A DNA stretch of 58,773 nucleotides. Source: Clostridia bacterium. GTDB lineage: Bacteria > Bacillota > Clostridia > Christensenellales > Borkfalkiaceae. Position 1 is the stretch's first letter. The number at the start of each line of letters is the position of its first letter. This document shows, piece after piece, positions 18,458 through 28,115 of the stretch. The notes under the pieces were generated by a model. It searched no databases. It saw only the letters and a program-made list of their open reading frames with translations, and was not told the DNA's origin. A program made the translations under genes and the position numbers. The stretch spans positions 1 through 58,773 of the forward strand of contig JAFTHW010000012.1 in the NCBI GenBank assembly GCA_017457225.1, read 5' to 3'.

Positions 18458-20116
18458 ATGATCAAAGAAAAAATTGTTGACGGATTCCAGAACGCTCCTC
18501 ACCGTTCATTGTATCACGCTTTAGGCTTGACGGACGAGGAGTTGTCGCGCCCTTTAATCGGCGTAGTCTGTTCGTATAACGAAATCGTTCCGGGGCATAT
18601 GAACCTCGACAAGATCGCGCAGGCGGTCAAGCTCGGCGTGGCGATGGCAGGCGGTACGCCCATTATGTTCCCTGCGATCACCGTTTGCGACGGAATCGCG
18701 ATGGGGCACGTGGGAATGAAGTACTCCCTCGTCACCCGCGATTTGATTGCGGACTCCACCGAGGCGATGGTAATGGCGCACGGCTTCGACGGGCTGGTGA
18801 TGATCCCAAATTGCGATAAAAACGTTCCCGGACTTTTAATGGCGGCGGCGCGATTGAATATCCCCACGATCTTCGTGAGCGGCGGACCGATGCTCGCCGG
18901 CAGAGTGGGCGGAAAGAAGCGTTCGCTGTCGAGTATGTTCGAGGCGGTGGGCGCGTATACCGCAGGAAAGATCAACGAAGAAGAGTTGACGGAATTTGAA
19001 AGAAAAGTATGTCCTACGTGCGGCTCGTGTTCGGGAATGTATACTGCGAACTCTATGAACTGCCTGACCGAAGTATTGGGTATGGGTTTGCAAGGCAACG
19101 GCACGATTCCGGCGGCGTATTCAGCTCGTATCGAGCTTGCCAAACACGCAGGTATGCAGATTATGGAGCTCGTAAAAAAGAATATCCGTCCTCGCGATAT
19201 TATGACGGAAGCGGCGATCAAAAACGCGATCACCGCGGACATGGCGCTGGGCTGTTCGACAAACAGTATGTTGCATTTGCCGGCAATCGCCAACGAATGC
19301 GGAGTCAAATTCGATCTCGACGAAGTCAACGAGATCAGCGAAAGAACTCCCAACCTTTGCCATCTCGCTCCCGCAGGTCCGACGTATATGGAGGATCTCA
19401 ACGAAGCGGGCGGAGTGTACGCTGTGTTAAAGGAGTTGGATAAGCTGAAACTCCTGAATACGGAAGTGCAGACGTGTACGGGCAAGACGCTAGCCGAGAA
19501 TATCGCAAACGTAAAAAATTTAGACGAAGAAGTCATTCGTACGGTAGACAATCCGTTTGGGAAAACGGGCGGTATCGCCGTACTCAAAGGCAATCTCGCG
19601 CCCGACGGCTGCGTAGTCAAGCGCGCGGCGGTCGCGCCTGAAATGTTGGTGCACGAAGGACCTGCGAAAGTCTACGAGAGCGAAGAGGAATGTATCGCGG
19701 CGATCTACGGCGGCAAGATCGAAAAAGGGGACGTAGTTGTAATTCGCTACGAAGGTCCTGCCGGCGGTCCGGGAATGCGCGAAATGCTTTCTCCGACGTC
19801 CGCGATCGCGGGAATGGGCTTGGATAAAGACGTAGCGCTGATTACCGACGGACGTTTTTCGGGCGCAACGCGCGGCGCGTCCATCGGCCACGTTTCCCCC
19901 GAAGCGGTTTCGGGCGGACCCATCGCTTATGTCAAGAACGGAGATATCATTTCCATTGATATCCCCAACTATAAAATCGCCTTGAACGTTTCGGACGAGG
20001 AGCTTGCAAAACGCAGAGCGGAAATGCCGATCAAGCGCAAAGAAGTGAGCGGTTATCTCAAACGTTACGCGGCGCAGGTAAGCTCCGCGGACAAGGGCGC
20101 GATCATCAATCAATAA
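18458..20116 (+). CDS. ilvD: Dihydroxy-acid dehydratase
   Basis: A 552-aa Fe-S enzyme that dehydrates 2,3-dihydroxy acids to the keto acids of Val and Ile. Seen: [12 protein letters not shown] with an Fe-S ligand Cys (residue about 119), [18 protein letters not shown] with a second ligand, [20 protein letters not shown] (a signature of the IlvD/Edd family) and [12 protein letters not shown]. Length and N-terminus ([18 protein letters not shown]) are normal for the biosynthetic enzyme. It probably requires O2-sensitive cluster assembly. Confidence 0.96.
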   Translation: MIKEKIVDGFQNAPHRSLYHALGLTDEELSRPLIGVVCSYNEIVPGHMNLDKIAQAVKLGVAMAGGTPIMFPAITVCDGIAMGHVGMKYSLVTRDLIADSTEAMVMAHGFDGLVMIPNCDKNVPGLLMAAARLNIPTIFVSGGPMLAGRVGGKKRSLSSMFEAVGAYTAGKINEEELTEFERKVCPTCGSCSGMYTANSMNCLTEVLGMGLQGNGTIPAAYSARIELAKHAGMQIMELVKKNIRPRDIMTEAAIKNAITADMALGCSTNSMLHLPAIANECGVKFDLDEVNEISERTPNLCHLAPAGPTYMEDLNEAGGVYAVLKELDKLKLLNTEVQTCTGKTLAENIANVKNLDEEVIRTVDNPFGKTGGIAVLKGNLAPDGCVVKRAAVAPEMLVHEGPAKVYESEEECIAAIYGGKIEKGDVVVIRYEGPAGGPGMREMLSPTSAIAGMGLDKDVALITDGRFSGATRGASIGHVSPEAVSGGPIAYVKNGDIISIDIPNYKIALNVSDEELAKRRAEMPIKRKEVSGYLKRYAAQVSSADKGAIINQ

Positions 20117-20170
20117 AAAAATGGGCGTACCGTGTACGCAACGAATATAAGGAAGTAGGAAGAATACATT

Positions 20171-21436
20171 ATGGGAATGACAATGACGCAAAAAATTCTC
20201 GCGGCGCACGCGGGAGTAAAGGAAGTGGAAGCGGGACAGTTGATTCTCGTGGACTTGGACAGAGTCCTTGGCAACGACATCACCTCCCCCGTAGCCATTC
20301 GGGAGTTCGAGCGCATCGGCGCTACGGACGTATACGACAAAGACAAGGTGACGATGGTTATGGACCATTTCGCGCCCAACAAAGACATCAAAGCGGCGAT
20401 CCAATGCAAAATGTGCCGTGATTTTTGCGACAAGTACGAAGTGACGCATTTCTACGACGTAGGCAGAATGGGAATCGAGCACGCGCTGCTTCCCGAACAG
20501 GGCTTAGTCGCTCCCGGCGACGTCGTGATTGGCGCGGACTCGCATACCTGTACGTACGGCGCGCTCGGCGCGTTTTCGACGGGCGTTGGCTCAACGGATA
20601 TGGCGTGCGGTATGGCGACGGGCAAGGCTTGGTTCAAAGTCCCCGCTGCGATTCGTTTCGTACTCAAAGGTAAACTGAATAAATACGTTTCGGGCAAAGA
20701 CGTGATATTGCATATCATCGGCAAAATCGGCGTGGACGGAGCGTTGTATAAATCGATGGAATTCACAGGCGAGGGCGTAAAATCTTTGACCGTGTTCGAC
20801 CGTTTGACGATCGCGAATATGGCGATCGAGGCGGGCGCGAAGAACGGGATTTTCGAGGTGGACGAACAGACGGAAGCGTACGTAAAAGAACGCGTGAAGC
20901 GCGAATACACCGTCTACAAAGCGGACGAGGACGCGGTTTACGACGCGACGTACGAGATCGATCTGTCCACGATCAAATCGACGGTAGCGTTCCCGCATTT
21001 GCCTGAAAACGCCAAGACGTTCGACGAGATCGGCGACGTGGCGATCGATCAAGTCGTGATCGGGTCTTGCACCAACGGACATTATAAGGACTTGGAAGAG
21101 GCGGCGGAGATCTTTAAGGGCAGAAAAGTGGCGAAACGCGTTCGCGCGATCATCATTCCCGCAACGCAAGAGATTTATCTCAAAGCGATCGAGAACGGAC
21201 TCGTCAAGATCTTTATTGAAGCGGGTTGCGTTGTTTCCACTCCCACGTGCGGACCTTGCCTCGGCGGCCATATGGGTATTTTAGCGGCAGGCGAGAGAGC
21301 CGTTGCCACGACGAATCGAAACTTCGTCGGACGTATGGGCGATGTGAATTCGGAAGTGTATTTGGCTTCTCCCGCAGTAGCGGCGGCTTCCGCGATTGCA
21401 GGTAAGATCGCCGACCCTATCAAGGTTATAGAATAA
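20171..21436 (+). CDS. leuC: 3-isopropylmalate dehydratase large subunit
   Basis: 421 aa; the aconitase-type subunit carrying the [4Fe-4S] cluster, with ligands in GSCTNG (SCTN, residue about 300) and in [10 protein letters not shown] (two Cys, about 360-366). It isomerises 2- to 3-isopropylmalate with LeuD. This is the short archaeal/Clostridia-type LeuC, shorter than the 465-aa proteobacterial form. The start at 20171 has AGGAAGTAGGAAG upstream; an internal ATG two codons later is possible. leuD starts 9 bp after the stop. Confidence 0.95.
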   Translation: MGMTMTQKILAAHAGVKEVEAGQLILVDLDRVLGNDITSPVAIREFERIGATDVYDKDKVTMVMDHFAPNKDIKAAIQCKMCRDFCDKYEVTHFYDVGRMGIEHALLPEQGLVAPGDVVIGADSHTCTYGALGAFSTGVGSTDMACGMATGKAWFKVPAAIRFVLKGKLNKYVSGKDVILHIIGKIGVDGALYKSMEFTGEGVKSLTVFDRLTIANMAIEAGAKNGIFEVDEQTEAYVKERVKREYTVYKADEDAVYDATYEIDLSTIKSTVAFPHLPENAKTFDEIGDVAIDQVVIGSCTNGHYKDLEEAAEIFKGRKVAKRVRAIIIPATQEIYLKAIENGLVKIFIEAGCVVSTPTCGPCLGGHMGILAAGERAVATTNRNFVGRMGDVNSEVYLASPAVAAASAIAGKIADPIKVIE

Positions 21437-21445
21437 GGAGGAAGA

Positions 21446-21943
21446 ATGATGAAATTCAACGGAAAAAGTATTCGCTACGGCGACAATGTAGACACGGATG
21501 TAATCATTCCCGCCCGTTATCTCAACACCATCGACAAAAAAGAACTCGCCTCTCATTGTATGGAGGATATCGACAAGGATTTCAAGAACAAAGTCCAAGC
21601 GGGGGATATTATGGTCGCAGGCTACAACTTTGGTTGCGGATCCTCCCGTGAGCACGCGCCCATCGCGATCAAGGAAAGTGGAATTTCCCTCGTCATCGCG
21701 CGGAGTTTTGCTCGTATCTTTTATCGTAACTCTATCAACATCGGGCTTGCCATTGTAGAGTGCAGCGAAGCGGTGGACGGAATTTCGGACGGAGATCTCG
21801 TGGAAGCCGATTTGGACGAGGGAGTCATCTACAACAAGACGACGGGAAAGAGTTTTCGCACGACGCCGTTCCCTGCGTTTATCCAAAAGATTATCGCCAA
21901 CGGCGGCTTAGTTGCTTCCATTCAAAACGGGGATATACGATAA
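21446..21943 (+). CDS. leuD: 3-isopropylmalate dehydratase small subunit
   Basis: 165 aa, the short LeuD partner of the 421-aa LeuC. Motifs: [17 protein letters not shown] (residues 11-27), [12 protein letters not shown] (substrate recognition) and [14 protein letters not shown]. Two adjacent ATGs (21446, 21449) follow GGAGG; either could be used. Confidence 0.95.
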   Translation: MMKFNGKSIRYGDNVDTDVIIPARYLNTIDKKELASHCMEDIDKDFKNKVQAGDIMVAGYNFGCGSSREHAPIAIKESGISLVIARSFARIFYRNSINIGLAIVECSEAVDGISDGDLVEADLDEGVIYNKTTGKSFRTTPFPAFIQKIIANGGLVASIQNGDIR

Positions 21944-21965
21944 GGGCAGGTAAGAGGTGAAGAGT

Positions 21966-23036
21966 ATGAAAGAGTATAAAATCGGCTTATTGCGCGGCGA
22001 CGGGATCGGACCGGAGATCGTAGACAGCGCGACGCGCGTATTGGAAGAAGTAGGCAAAAAAGAAGGGATTTCGTTTACGTTCACGCCGTATCTGATCGGC
22101 GGCGCGGCGATCGACGCTACGGGCAAACCTCTGCCCGAAGAAACGGTGGAGGGGTGTTTGGCTTCGGATAGCGTTTTGCTCGGCGCGGTCGGGGGACCGA
22201 AATGGGACTTGCTCGCAGGGAATTTGCGTCCTGAAAAAGCGCTTCTTGGAATTCGCGAAAAAATGGGATTGTTCACGAATCTCCGTCCTGCGAAATTATA
22301 TCCAGCGTTGAAAGGGGAGTGCCCCCTGCGTGAGGACATCGTGGAAAACGGATTCGATATTATGATCGTCCGCGAGCTGACGGGCGGCATCTATTTCGGC
22401 GAACGGGGTTATAGAGAGGGTAAGTACGGCGAGGAAGCGTACGATACGGAATCATACAGTCGTATGGAAATCGAGCGGATCGTTCGGGTGGCGTTTGAAA
22501 CGGCGAGAAAAAGAAGAAAGAAGCTGACCAGCATTGATAAGGCGAACGTTTTGGAAACGTCGCGGCTTTGGAGAAAGATTGTCCACGAGCTTGCGGCGGA
22601 ATATCCTGACGTAGAGGTCAACGATATGCTCGTAGACAACGCGGCAATGCAGCTCGTTCGCAATCCGTCGCAGTTCGACGTCATCGTAACGAGCAATATG
22701 TTCGGGGATATTTTATCCGACGAAGCGTCGCAGATCACGGGTTCGATCGGAATGTTGCCCTCCGCTTCTCTCAACGATGGAACAAGAGGGTTATACGAGC
22801 CTATTCACGGCTCTGCGCCCGATATAGCGGGGCAGAATAAAGCAAACCCGATTGCAACGGTATTGTCGGCGGCGATGATGCTGTTGTATGCGTTCAATGA
22901 AACAAGCGCTTCCCAGCGCATCGTGGACGCGGTGGATAAAGTGCTGAACGCAGGCTACCGTACGGCGGATCTTGCGCACGGCGGCGCGGCGCTGTCCACA
23001 ACGGAAATGACGGATAAAATTATCGAAAACTTATAA
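21966..23036 (+). CDS. leuB: 3-isopropylmalate dehydrogenase
   Basis: 356 aa; NAD-dependent oxidative decarboxylation of 3-isopropylmalate to 2-ketoisocaproate. Seen: GDGIGPEIV (11-19), the [13 protein letters not shown] loop, and [25 protein letters not shown] split across metal and cofactor sites, with [17 protein letters not shown]. The ATG at 21966 has AGAGGTGA at 5 nt; a GTG three codons earlier lies inside that ribosome site and is rejected. Confidence 0.95.
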   Translation: MKEYKIGLLRGDGIGPEIVDSATRVLEEVGKKEGISFTFTPYLIGGAAIDATGKPLPEETVEGCLASDSVLLGAVGGPKWDLLAGNLRPEKALLGIREKMGLFTNLRPAKLYPALKGECPLREDIVENGFDIMIVRELTGGIYFGERGYREGKYGEEAYDTESYSRMEIERIVRVAFETARKRRKKLTSIDKANVLETSRLWRKIVHELAAEYPDVEVNDMLVDNAAMQLVRNPSQFDVIVTSNMFGDILSDEASQITGSIGMLPSASLNDGTRGLYEPIHGSAPDIAGQNKANPIATVLSAAMMLLYAFNETSASQRIVDAVDKVLNAGYRTADLAHGGAALSTTEMTDKIIENL

Positions 23037-23044
23037 GGATCGGT

Positions 23045-24232
23045 ATGAACGACAAGATTCAAAAACTGTATTTCAAACTCTGCGGAACGACTGTCTTTCA
23101 CGGCGTATTGCGCCGCGATCCGTTGCGTTCGTTTTTAACGTATTGCGAAACGGACGAAAACAACGGAATCGCGAAAAGGAAAGCGTACGCTACGCTCGTA
23201 TCGGGAATCTACGAAAACGGCGGCTCGCTCACTGAGTTTATGCACAAGGTGGTATTCGAGGACGAAAACGTGTACGTCAAGGGTTGCGCGAAAGGACAAA
23301 CGGCAAATCCGCACGTGGAAAAAGCGGTGAAAAACGAACTCAAAACTTTTTCCGAATTCGCAGCGTTAACACCCCGCGATTTCGCTTCGGATATGGGCGT
23401 GGACGTATCGGAAATCCCGACGTTTGACTCGTTCAACTCATATATGGGTGGGTTATATGAAGAAAGATTGCGTAAGATTGACAAGTACGGCTACGGGATC
23501 TTCTCTTCGTACGGAATGTTCCGTTTATCGGACGATAAGACGATCGAGCCCATCGTCAGCGCGGATAAAATCGGTATGGACGATTTTGTGGGCTATGAAG
23601 AGGAGAGAGGCAAAGTCATCGCCAACACGCAAGCGTTTGTCGAGGGCAGACCTGCGGCAAACACCTTGCTTTGCGGAGACGCAGGCGCGGGGAAATCCTC
23701 CACCGTAAAAGCGGTAGCGAACGCGTTCTTCGATCAGGGAATCCGCTTGATCGAGCTTCGGAAAGACCAGCTGTTCCTGCTCCCGTACGTGATGGGCAAA
23801 ATCAGCGGAAATCCGTTGAAATTCATTATCTTCATCGACGATCTATCGTTCAATAAGAGCGACGACAATTTCAGTATGTTGAAAGCGGCGTTAGAGGGCT
23901 CGGCGAGCGCGAAAGCGGAAAATTCCGTGATCTATGCGACGAGCAACCGCCGCCATATCGTCAAAGAGAATTTTTCCGACCGTGATGGGGACGACGTACA
24001 CAGAAACGATACGATGCAGGAACTCATTTCCCTGTCCGAACGTTTCGGCTTGACCGTCTTGTTTACGAAGCCCGATAAAAAGTTGTATTTACAAATCGTG
24101 CGTTCTTTGGCGGGAAAGCACGGATTGAAGATTCCCGAAGCGGAATTGGATATTCGCGCGGAAGCATTCGCGCTTCGCAAGGGCAACCGCTCGGCGCGGT
24201 GCGCGGAACAATTTATTGACAGTTTGTTGTAA
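23045..24232 (+). CDS. DUF815 family AAA+ ATPase
   Basis: A 395-aa protein. The N-terminal 190 residues are alpha-helical and of unknown role; the C-terminal half is the DUF815 ATPase core with Walker A GDAGAGKSS (211-219), Walker B FIIFIDDL (around 260), a sensor-like YATSNRRHI and a C-terminal helical lid. Known: the family is common in bacteria but biochemically uncharacterised. It starts 8 bp after leuB, and its stop overlaps the spacer of ilvA, so it is transcribed with the BCAA genes. No pathway step needs it. Possible roles are remodelling of a labile enzyme in the pathway, or simply hitch-hiking. Confidence 0.85.
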   Translation: MNDKIQKLYFKLCGTTVFHGVLRRDPLRSFLTYCETDENNGIAKRKAYATLVSGIYENGGSLTEFMHKVVFEDENVYVKGCAKGQTANPHVEKAVKNELKTFSEFAALTPRDFASDMGVDVSEIPTFDSFNSYMGGLYEERLRKIDKYGYGIFSSYGMFRLSDDKTIEPIVSADKIGMDDFVGYEEERGKVIANTQAFVEGRPAANTLLCGDAGAGKSSTVKAVANAFFDQGIRLIELRKDQLFLLPYVMGKISGNPLKFIIFIDDLSFNKSDDNFSMLKAALEGSASAKAENSVIYATSNRRHIVKENFSDRDGDDVHRNDTMQELISLSERFGLTVLFTKPDKKLYLQIVRSLAGKHGLKIPEAELDIRAEAFALRKGNRSARCAEQFIDSLL

Positions 24233-24260
24233 AATTTATGAAAACGAAAGAGGTAACGGT

Positions 24261-25457
24261 ATGCTTACGATTGATAACGTTTACAAGGCAAAAGAGACTT
24301 TAAAAGAAGTCATTCGCAAAACGGACGTGATTTACGCGCGCAAGCTTTGTCCCGAGGGTAAAGTCTACTTAAAGACGGAAAACTTACAGGTCACCGGCTC
24401 GTTTAAGGTACGCGGCGCGTATTATAAAATGACTCGTTTAACAGACGAAGAAAAGGCGCGCGGTGTGGTGGCTTGTTCGGCGGGCAACCACGCGCAAGGC
24501 GTAGCGCTCGCGGCGCAAAAGAGCGGGATCAAAGCGGTAATCTGTTTGCCTGACGGAGCTCCCATTTCCAAAGTGGAAGCGACGAAGAGTTACGGCGCGG
24601 AAGTTTGCTTGGTGGAGGGAGTGTACGACGACGCGTATCAAAAAGCGTTGTCTTTACGGGACGAAAAAGGTTACACGTTCCTGCATCCGTTCAACGACGA
24701 GGACGTAATCGCAGGTCAGGGCACGATCGCGTTGGAGCTGTTGGAAGATCTTCCCGACCTCGACGCGGTGATCGTACCCGTCGGTGGCGGCGGACTGATT
24801 TCAGGGATTGCATATACGCTCAAAACACTGAAACCGAGTGTAAAAGTGTACGGCGTACAGGCAGCGGGAGCGCCTTCGATGGCGAATTCCGTAAAAAACG
24901 GCACGCTCGAGGAATTGCAAGGAGTCTCGACGATCGCGGACGGTATCGCGGTGAAAAAGCCCGGGGATTTGACGTACGAGTACTGTAAAAAATACGTGGA
25001 CAAGATCGTGACGGTAACGGACGACGAGATCTCGGCAGCGATCCTTGCGTTGATGGAACAGCAAAAGCTGGTAGCCGAGGGCGCAGGCGCAGTGTCAGTG
25101 GCGGCGGTTATGTTTGGCAAAGTGGACGTAAAAGGCAAAAAAGTCGTTTGTCTTTTGTCGGGTGGAAACATCGACGTTACGATTTTATCGAGAGTTATTA
25201 AACGCGGTTTGATTATGTCGGGGAGAAACTGTCAGTTGATGGTAGAGCTCGTAGATAAACCGGGACAGCTTAAAAGCGTATCTCGAATCATTGCGGATTT
25301 GGGCGGAAACGTCACATCCGTATATCACGAACGTGCAAGTGAAGGCTCGGACGTAAACGGTTGTTATTTGCGTATCGTATTAGAAACGAGAAACTTCGAA
25401 CATATTCGACAAATCCGTCAAGCCTTGACGGACGCAGGATTTAAATTGACTGAATAA
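24261..25457 (+). CDS. ilvA: Threonine ammonia-lyase (threonine deaminase) with C-terminal ACT-like domain
   Basis: 398 aa; deaminates threonine to 2-ketobutyrate, the entry to isoleucine. Seen: PLP lysine K49 in TGSFKVRGAYYK, SAGNHAQGVA, the phosphate-binding loop PVGGGGLISGIA, and a Cys/Ser pocket LLSGGN. Residues about 320-398 form one ACT-like domain (ELVDKPGQLKSVSRIIADLGGNV), as in the 400-aa IlvA/TdcB-type enzymes rather than the 510-aa E. coli IlvA. The start at 24261 has AGAGGTAACGGT upstream; the frame start at 24216 overlaps the previous gene. Confidence 0.94.
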   Translation: MLTIDNVYKAKETLKEVIRKTDVIYARKLCPEGKVYLKTENLQVTGSFKVRGAYYKMTRLTDEEKARGVVACSAGNHAQGVALAAQKSGIKAVICLPDGAPISKVEATKSYGAEVCLVEGVYDDAYQKALSLRDEKGYTFLHPFNDEDVIAGQGTIALELLEDLPDLDAVIVPVGGGGLISGIAYTLKTLKPSVKVYGVQAAGAPSMANSVKNGTLEELQGVSTIADGIAVKKPGDLTYEYCKKYVDKIVTVTDDEISAAILALMEQQKLVAEGAGAVSVAAVMFGKVDVKGKKVVCLLSGGNIDVTILSRVIKRGLIMSGRNCQLMVELVDKPGQLKSVSRIIADLGGNVTSVYHERASEGSDVNGCYLRIVLETRNFEHIRQIRQALTDAGFKLTE

Positions 25458-25480
25458 AGGAAGAATAGGAGAAAGAAACA

Positions 25481-25861
25481 ATGGCGGAATTAAAGACGGT
25501 ATCGACGGCAACTGCGCCTGCGGCGATCGGACCTTACTCACAGGCGATTATCTGCGGCGAGATGGTATTCACTTCGGGGCAAATTCCCATCAATCCGGAA
25601 AATGGAACGGTGGAAGCGATCACGATTACGGAACAAGCGATGCAGGTTATGAAAAATCTTGGCGAAGTCTTAAAAGCGGCTGGGAGCTCGTTTGAAAAAG
25701 CAGTCAAAACCACGTGTTTTTTGGCGGATATGGGAGATTTTGCGGCGTTTAACGAAGTGTACGCGCAGTATTTCACGACCAAACCGGCAAGGAGTTGCGT
25801 AGCGGTCAAAACGTTGCCTAAAAACGTACTTGTGGAGGTAGAAGTCATCGCAACGTTATAA
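25481..25861 (+). CDS. ridA: RidA-family enamine/imine deaminase
   Basis: 126 aa, the full RidA length. It hydrolyses the reactive 2-aminocrotonate and 2-aminoacrylate released by PLP dehydratases such as IlvA, protecting other PLP enzymes. Seen: GPYSQA near the N-terminus, [11 protein letters not shown], the catalytic Arg in [11 protein letters not shown] and the conserved Glu in VLVEVEVIA. It is 23 bp downstream of ilvA, so producer and detoxifier are co-expressed. Last gene of the locus; a strong terminator follows. Confidence 0.95.
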   Translation: MAELKTVSTATAPAAIGPYSQAIICGEMVFTSGQIPINPENGTVEAITITEQAMQVMKNLGEVLKAAGSSFEKAVKTTCFLADMGDFAAFNEVYAQYFTTKPARSCVAVKTLPKNVLVEVEVIATL

Positions 25862-25880
25862 GAAAAGAAGAAAAAAGGCG

Positions 25881-25916
25881 CGCCGCCTGCGGAAACGTTC
25901 CGCAGGCGGCGTTTTC
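25881..25916 (+). terminator. Terminator of the BCAA operon
   Basis: Perfect 14-bp stem CGCCGCCTGCGGAA/TTCCGCAGGCGGCG with loop ACG, followed by TTTT. Confidence 0.9.
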
Positions 25917-25998
25917 CGTTTGGAGAGAAAAAATCCAAAAAAAGGGGCAAAAAAACGAAAAATATCCAAAAAAATCCTGATTTTTCGTATAAAATGAG

Positions 25999-26027
25999 TT
26001 GCTTTCGCTTGTCCGATGTGGTAAAAT
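25999..26027 (+). promoter_or_regulatory. Promoter of rpsB-tsf
   Basis: TTGCTT (25999-26004), a 17-nt spacer and TAAAAT (26022-26027) with an upstream TG, giving an extended -10. It leaves a leader of about 110 nt. Confidence 0.65.
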
Positions 26028-26056
26028 AGTAAAGCTGAAAATTCACACTCGCTCAT

Positions 26057-26104
26057 TGTGCGCAATCCGTGTCCGTAAAATTTTTGAATGCGGACGTTAT
26101 TGCG
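26057..26104 (+). promoter_or_regulatory. Candidate structured leader of rpsB
   Basis: Nested pairing CGCAAT (26061-26066) with ATTGCG (26099-26104), and GTCCG (26071-26075) with CGGAC (26091-26095), separated by an internal loop and closed by an A/T-rich apical loop. It sits between the promoter and the ribosome site, where S2 autoregulatory leaders occur in other bacteria. I do not recognise it as a described class. Confidence 0.4.
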
Positions 26105-26144
26105 AGCCAACGCAAAGCGAGGAGGTAAAACGGAGGTATGAATT

Positions 26145-26918
26145 ATGGCAGTTATCACTATGAAGCAGCTCTTGGAAGCAGGCGTACACTTCGGTCACCA
26201 GACCAGAAAGTGGAATCCCAAAATGAAGAAGTACATCTTCGCGGCAAGAAACGACATTCACATCATCGACTTGCAGATCACGGCGAACTTGATCGAAGAA
26301 GCGTACACATTCGTTTGCGAAACGGTAAAAGCGGGTAAATCCGTACTGTTCGTAGGTACGAAAAAGCAGGCGCAGGACGCGATCAAAGAAGAAGCGGAAA
26401 GATGCGGTCAGTACTACGTGAACTCCCGTTGGCTCGGCGGATGCTTGACCAACTTCAAAACGATGAGAAGCCGCGTAGAACGTCTTGAGAAATTGGAAAC
26501 GATGGAAGCGAACGGCGATTTCGACCTTTTGCCTAAGAAAGAAGTTATGCTTTTGAAGAAAGAAATGGGCAAATTGCAGGCGAACCTCGGCGGTATCAAG
26601 GCAATGAAAGCAATGCCCGGCGTTATGTTCGTCGTAGACCCTCATAACGAAGACATCGCAATCAAAGAAGCGAAGAAGCTCGGCATCAAGATCGTAGCGA
26701 TCACGGATACGAACTGCGATCCCGACGAAATCGACTACGTAATCCCCGGCAACGATGACGCGATCCGCGCGATCAAGTTGATCTCTTCCGTAATCGCGAA
26801 CGCGGTTATCGAAGCAAACCAGGGCGAAGAAGCAGTCGTAGCGGCAGCTCCCGAAGCGGAAGAAGCAGCTCCCGAATCCATTGAAGAAGTGGTAGCGGCA
26901 GCGGAAGAAAACGCGTAA
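26145..26918 (+). CDS. rpsB: 30S ribosomal protein S2
   Basis: 257 aa. The N-terminus [19 protein letters not shown] and [12 protein letters not shown] are diagnostic, as are [13 protein letters not shown] and [10 protein letters not shown]. The C-terminal 30 residues form an Ala/Glu-rich tail. Two purine-rich sites precede the ATG (GGAGG at 26120-26124 and again at 26131-26135). It forms a unit with tsf, as in nearly all bacteria. Confidence 0.98.
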   Translation: MAVITMKQLLEAGVHFGHQTRKWNPKMKKYIFAARNDIHIIDLQITANLIEEAYTFVCETVKAGKSVLFVGTKKQAQDAIKEEAERCGQYYVNSRWLGGCLTNFKTMRSRVERLEKLETMEANGDFDLLPKKEVMLLKKEMGKLQANLGGIKAMKAMPGVMFVVDPHNEDIAIKEAKKLGIKIVAITDTNCDPDEIDYVIPGNDDAIRAIKLISSVIANAVIEANQGEEAVVAAAPEAEEAAPESIEEVVAAAEENA

Positions 26919-26925
26919 CAACGAA

Positions 26926-26953
26926 ACCGTCCGTAAAAGTTTTTGCGGACGGT
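26926..26953 (+). other. Intercistronic hairpin between rpsB and tsf
   Basis: ACCGTCCG (26926-26933) pairs with CGGACGGT (26946-26953) and continues into an A/T stem. It lacks a T-run, so it may trim or stabilise the transcript or terminate it partially to set the S2:EF-Ts ratio. Confidence 0.5.
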
Positions 26954-26999
26954 AAAAAATGAAAAAGTATAGAAAATAAATATAGAGGAGAAAAGAATT

Positions 27000-27890
27000 A
27001 TGGCATTTACCGCAAAAGACGTAATGGCGCTCCGCGAAAAGACGGGCGCAGGCGTTATGGACTGTAAGAAGGCTTTGACGGACGCAGACGGCGATATGAC
27101 GAAAGCAGCAGACCTTTTGAGAGAAAGAGGTATTGCAAAAGCGGACAAAAAAGCATCGCGTATTGCGGCGGAAGGTATCGTTGCTTGCTACGTGGAAGGC
27201 AACGTAGGCGTTCTCATTGAATTGAACTGCGAATCCGACTTCGTAGCGAAGAACCCTCAATTCCTTGAAATTGCGAATGCAGTAGCGAAAGTGGTCGTAA
27301 AGGCGAACCCTGCGAACGTAGAAACGCTTTTGACCTGCGCTTGCGACAACGGTACGGTGGAAGAATATTTGAAGAGCAAGATCGCAGTCATCGGCGAAAA
27401 GATCGCGGTTAGAAGATTCGTAAGATATGAAACGAACGGATTCCTTTCCAGCTACATTCACCTTGGCGGCAAGTTGGGCGTTATGCTCGACGTTGCAGGG
27501 GAAGCTACGGAAGCGGCGGAAGCAGTTGCGCACGACGTAACGTTGCAGATTGCGTTCACGAAACCCGCGTACTTGACGAAAGACGAAGTTTCCGCAGAAA
27601 CGCTTGAAAAAGAAAAGGAAGTTTTGAAACAGCAGGCGATCAACGAAGGCAAGCCCGAAGCAATCGCTGAAAAGATGGTTATGGGTAGAATCAAGAAATT
27701 CTACGACGAAAACTGCCTTGTCGAACAGGCGTTTATCAAAGACGACAGCAAGAAAGTGGCAGATCTTTTGAAAGGCGCGAACCTTTCCATCAACAAGTTC
27801 ACGTTCTATATTATGGGCGAAGGCTTGGAGAAGAAGAGCGAAGATTTGAGCGAAGAAGTCGCAAAACAAGTTGCTGCAATGAAGAAATAA
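27000..27890 (+). CDS. tsf: Elongation factor Ts
   Basis: 296 aa; nucleotide exchange factor for EF-Tu. The N-terminal UBA-like domain reads KDVMALREKTGAGVMDCKKAL, followed by the signature (CESDFVAKN) and the two-part dimerisation core. The middle carries YIHLGGKLGVML. Length is as usual for Clostridia. GAGGAG precedes the ATG. Confidence 0.98.
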   Translation: MAFTAKDVMALREKTGAGVMDCKKALTDADGDMTKAADLLRERGIAKADKKASRIAAEGIVACYVEGNVGVLIELNCESDFVAKNPQFLEIANAVAKVVVKANPANVETLLTCACDNGTVEEYLKSKIAVIGEKIAVRRFVRYETNGFLSSYIHLGGKLGVMLDVAGEATEAAEAVAHDVTLQIAFTKPAYLTKDEVSAETLEKEKEVLKQQAINEGKPEAIAEKMVMGRIKKFYDENCLVEQAFIKDDSKKVADLLKGANLSINKFTFYIMGEGLEKKSEDLSEEVAKQVAAMKK

Positions 27891-27908
27891 GGTTTGTATG
27901 CAAACGAA

Positions 27909-27955
27909 ACGCCGCGTTTTCCGATCGGAAAACGCGGCTTCTTACTGTTTTCCTA
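27909..27955 (+). terminator. Terminator of rpsB-tsf
   Basis: Perfect palindromic stem GCCGCGTTTTCC/GGAAAACGCGGC (27911-27938) with loop GATC. The T-rich stretch behind it is interrupted. Confidence 0.8.
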
Positions 27956-28077
27956 TAAACGATCGCCGCGCACAAATTTTTAAAGGGCACAAGCAAGGGC
28001 AAGGAAACCGGCAAGAAAAAAATTTACGTTTTTCACGGACTTTTTTTGTAAATAGTATAGCTTTCTTCGCGGGAATA

Positions 28078-28086
28078 TGGTATAAT
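28078..28086 (+). promoter_or_regulatory. Extended -10 promoter upstream of pyrH
   Basis: TGGTATAAT (28078-28086), 30 bp before the pyrH start; no clear -35. It uses the same TGGTATAAT core as several other genes here. Confidence 0.5.
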
Positions 28087-28115
28087 AGAAAAAAGAAAAG
28101 ATACGGAGGGGAAAA

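Noticed and set aside
18514-19620. A 368-codon minus-strand frame opposite ilvD
   Set aside because: Mirror of ilvD codons (Ser/Pro/Ile-rich), no start signals; ilvD is unambiguous.
26097-27869. A 590-codon open frame on the minus strand across rpsB and tsf
   Set aside because: It is antisense to two certain ribosomal/translation genes, has a Phe/Arg/His-rich unnatural composition and no ribosome site; it is a codon-bias shadow.
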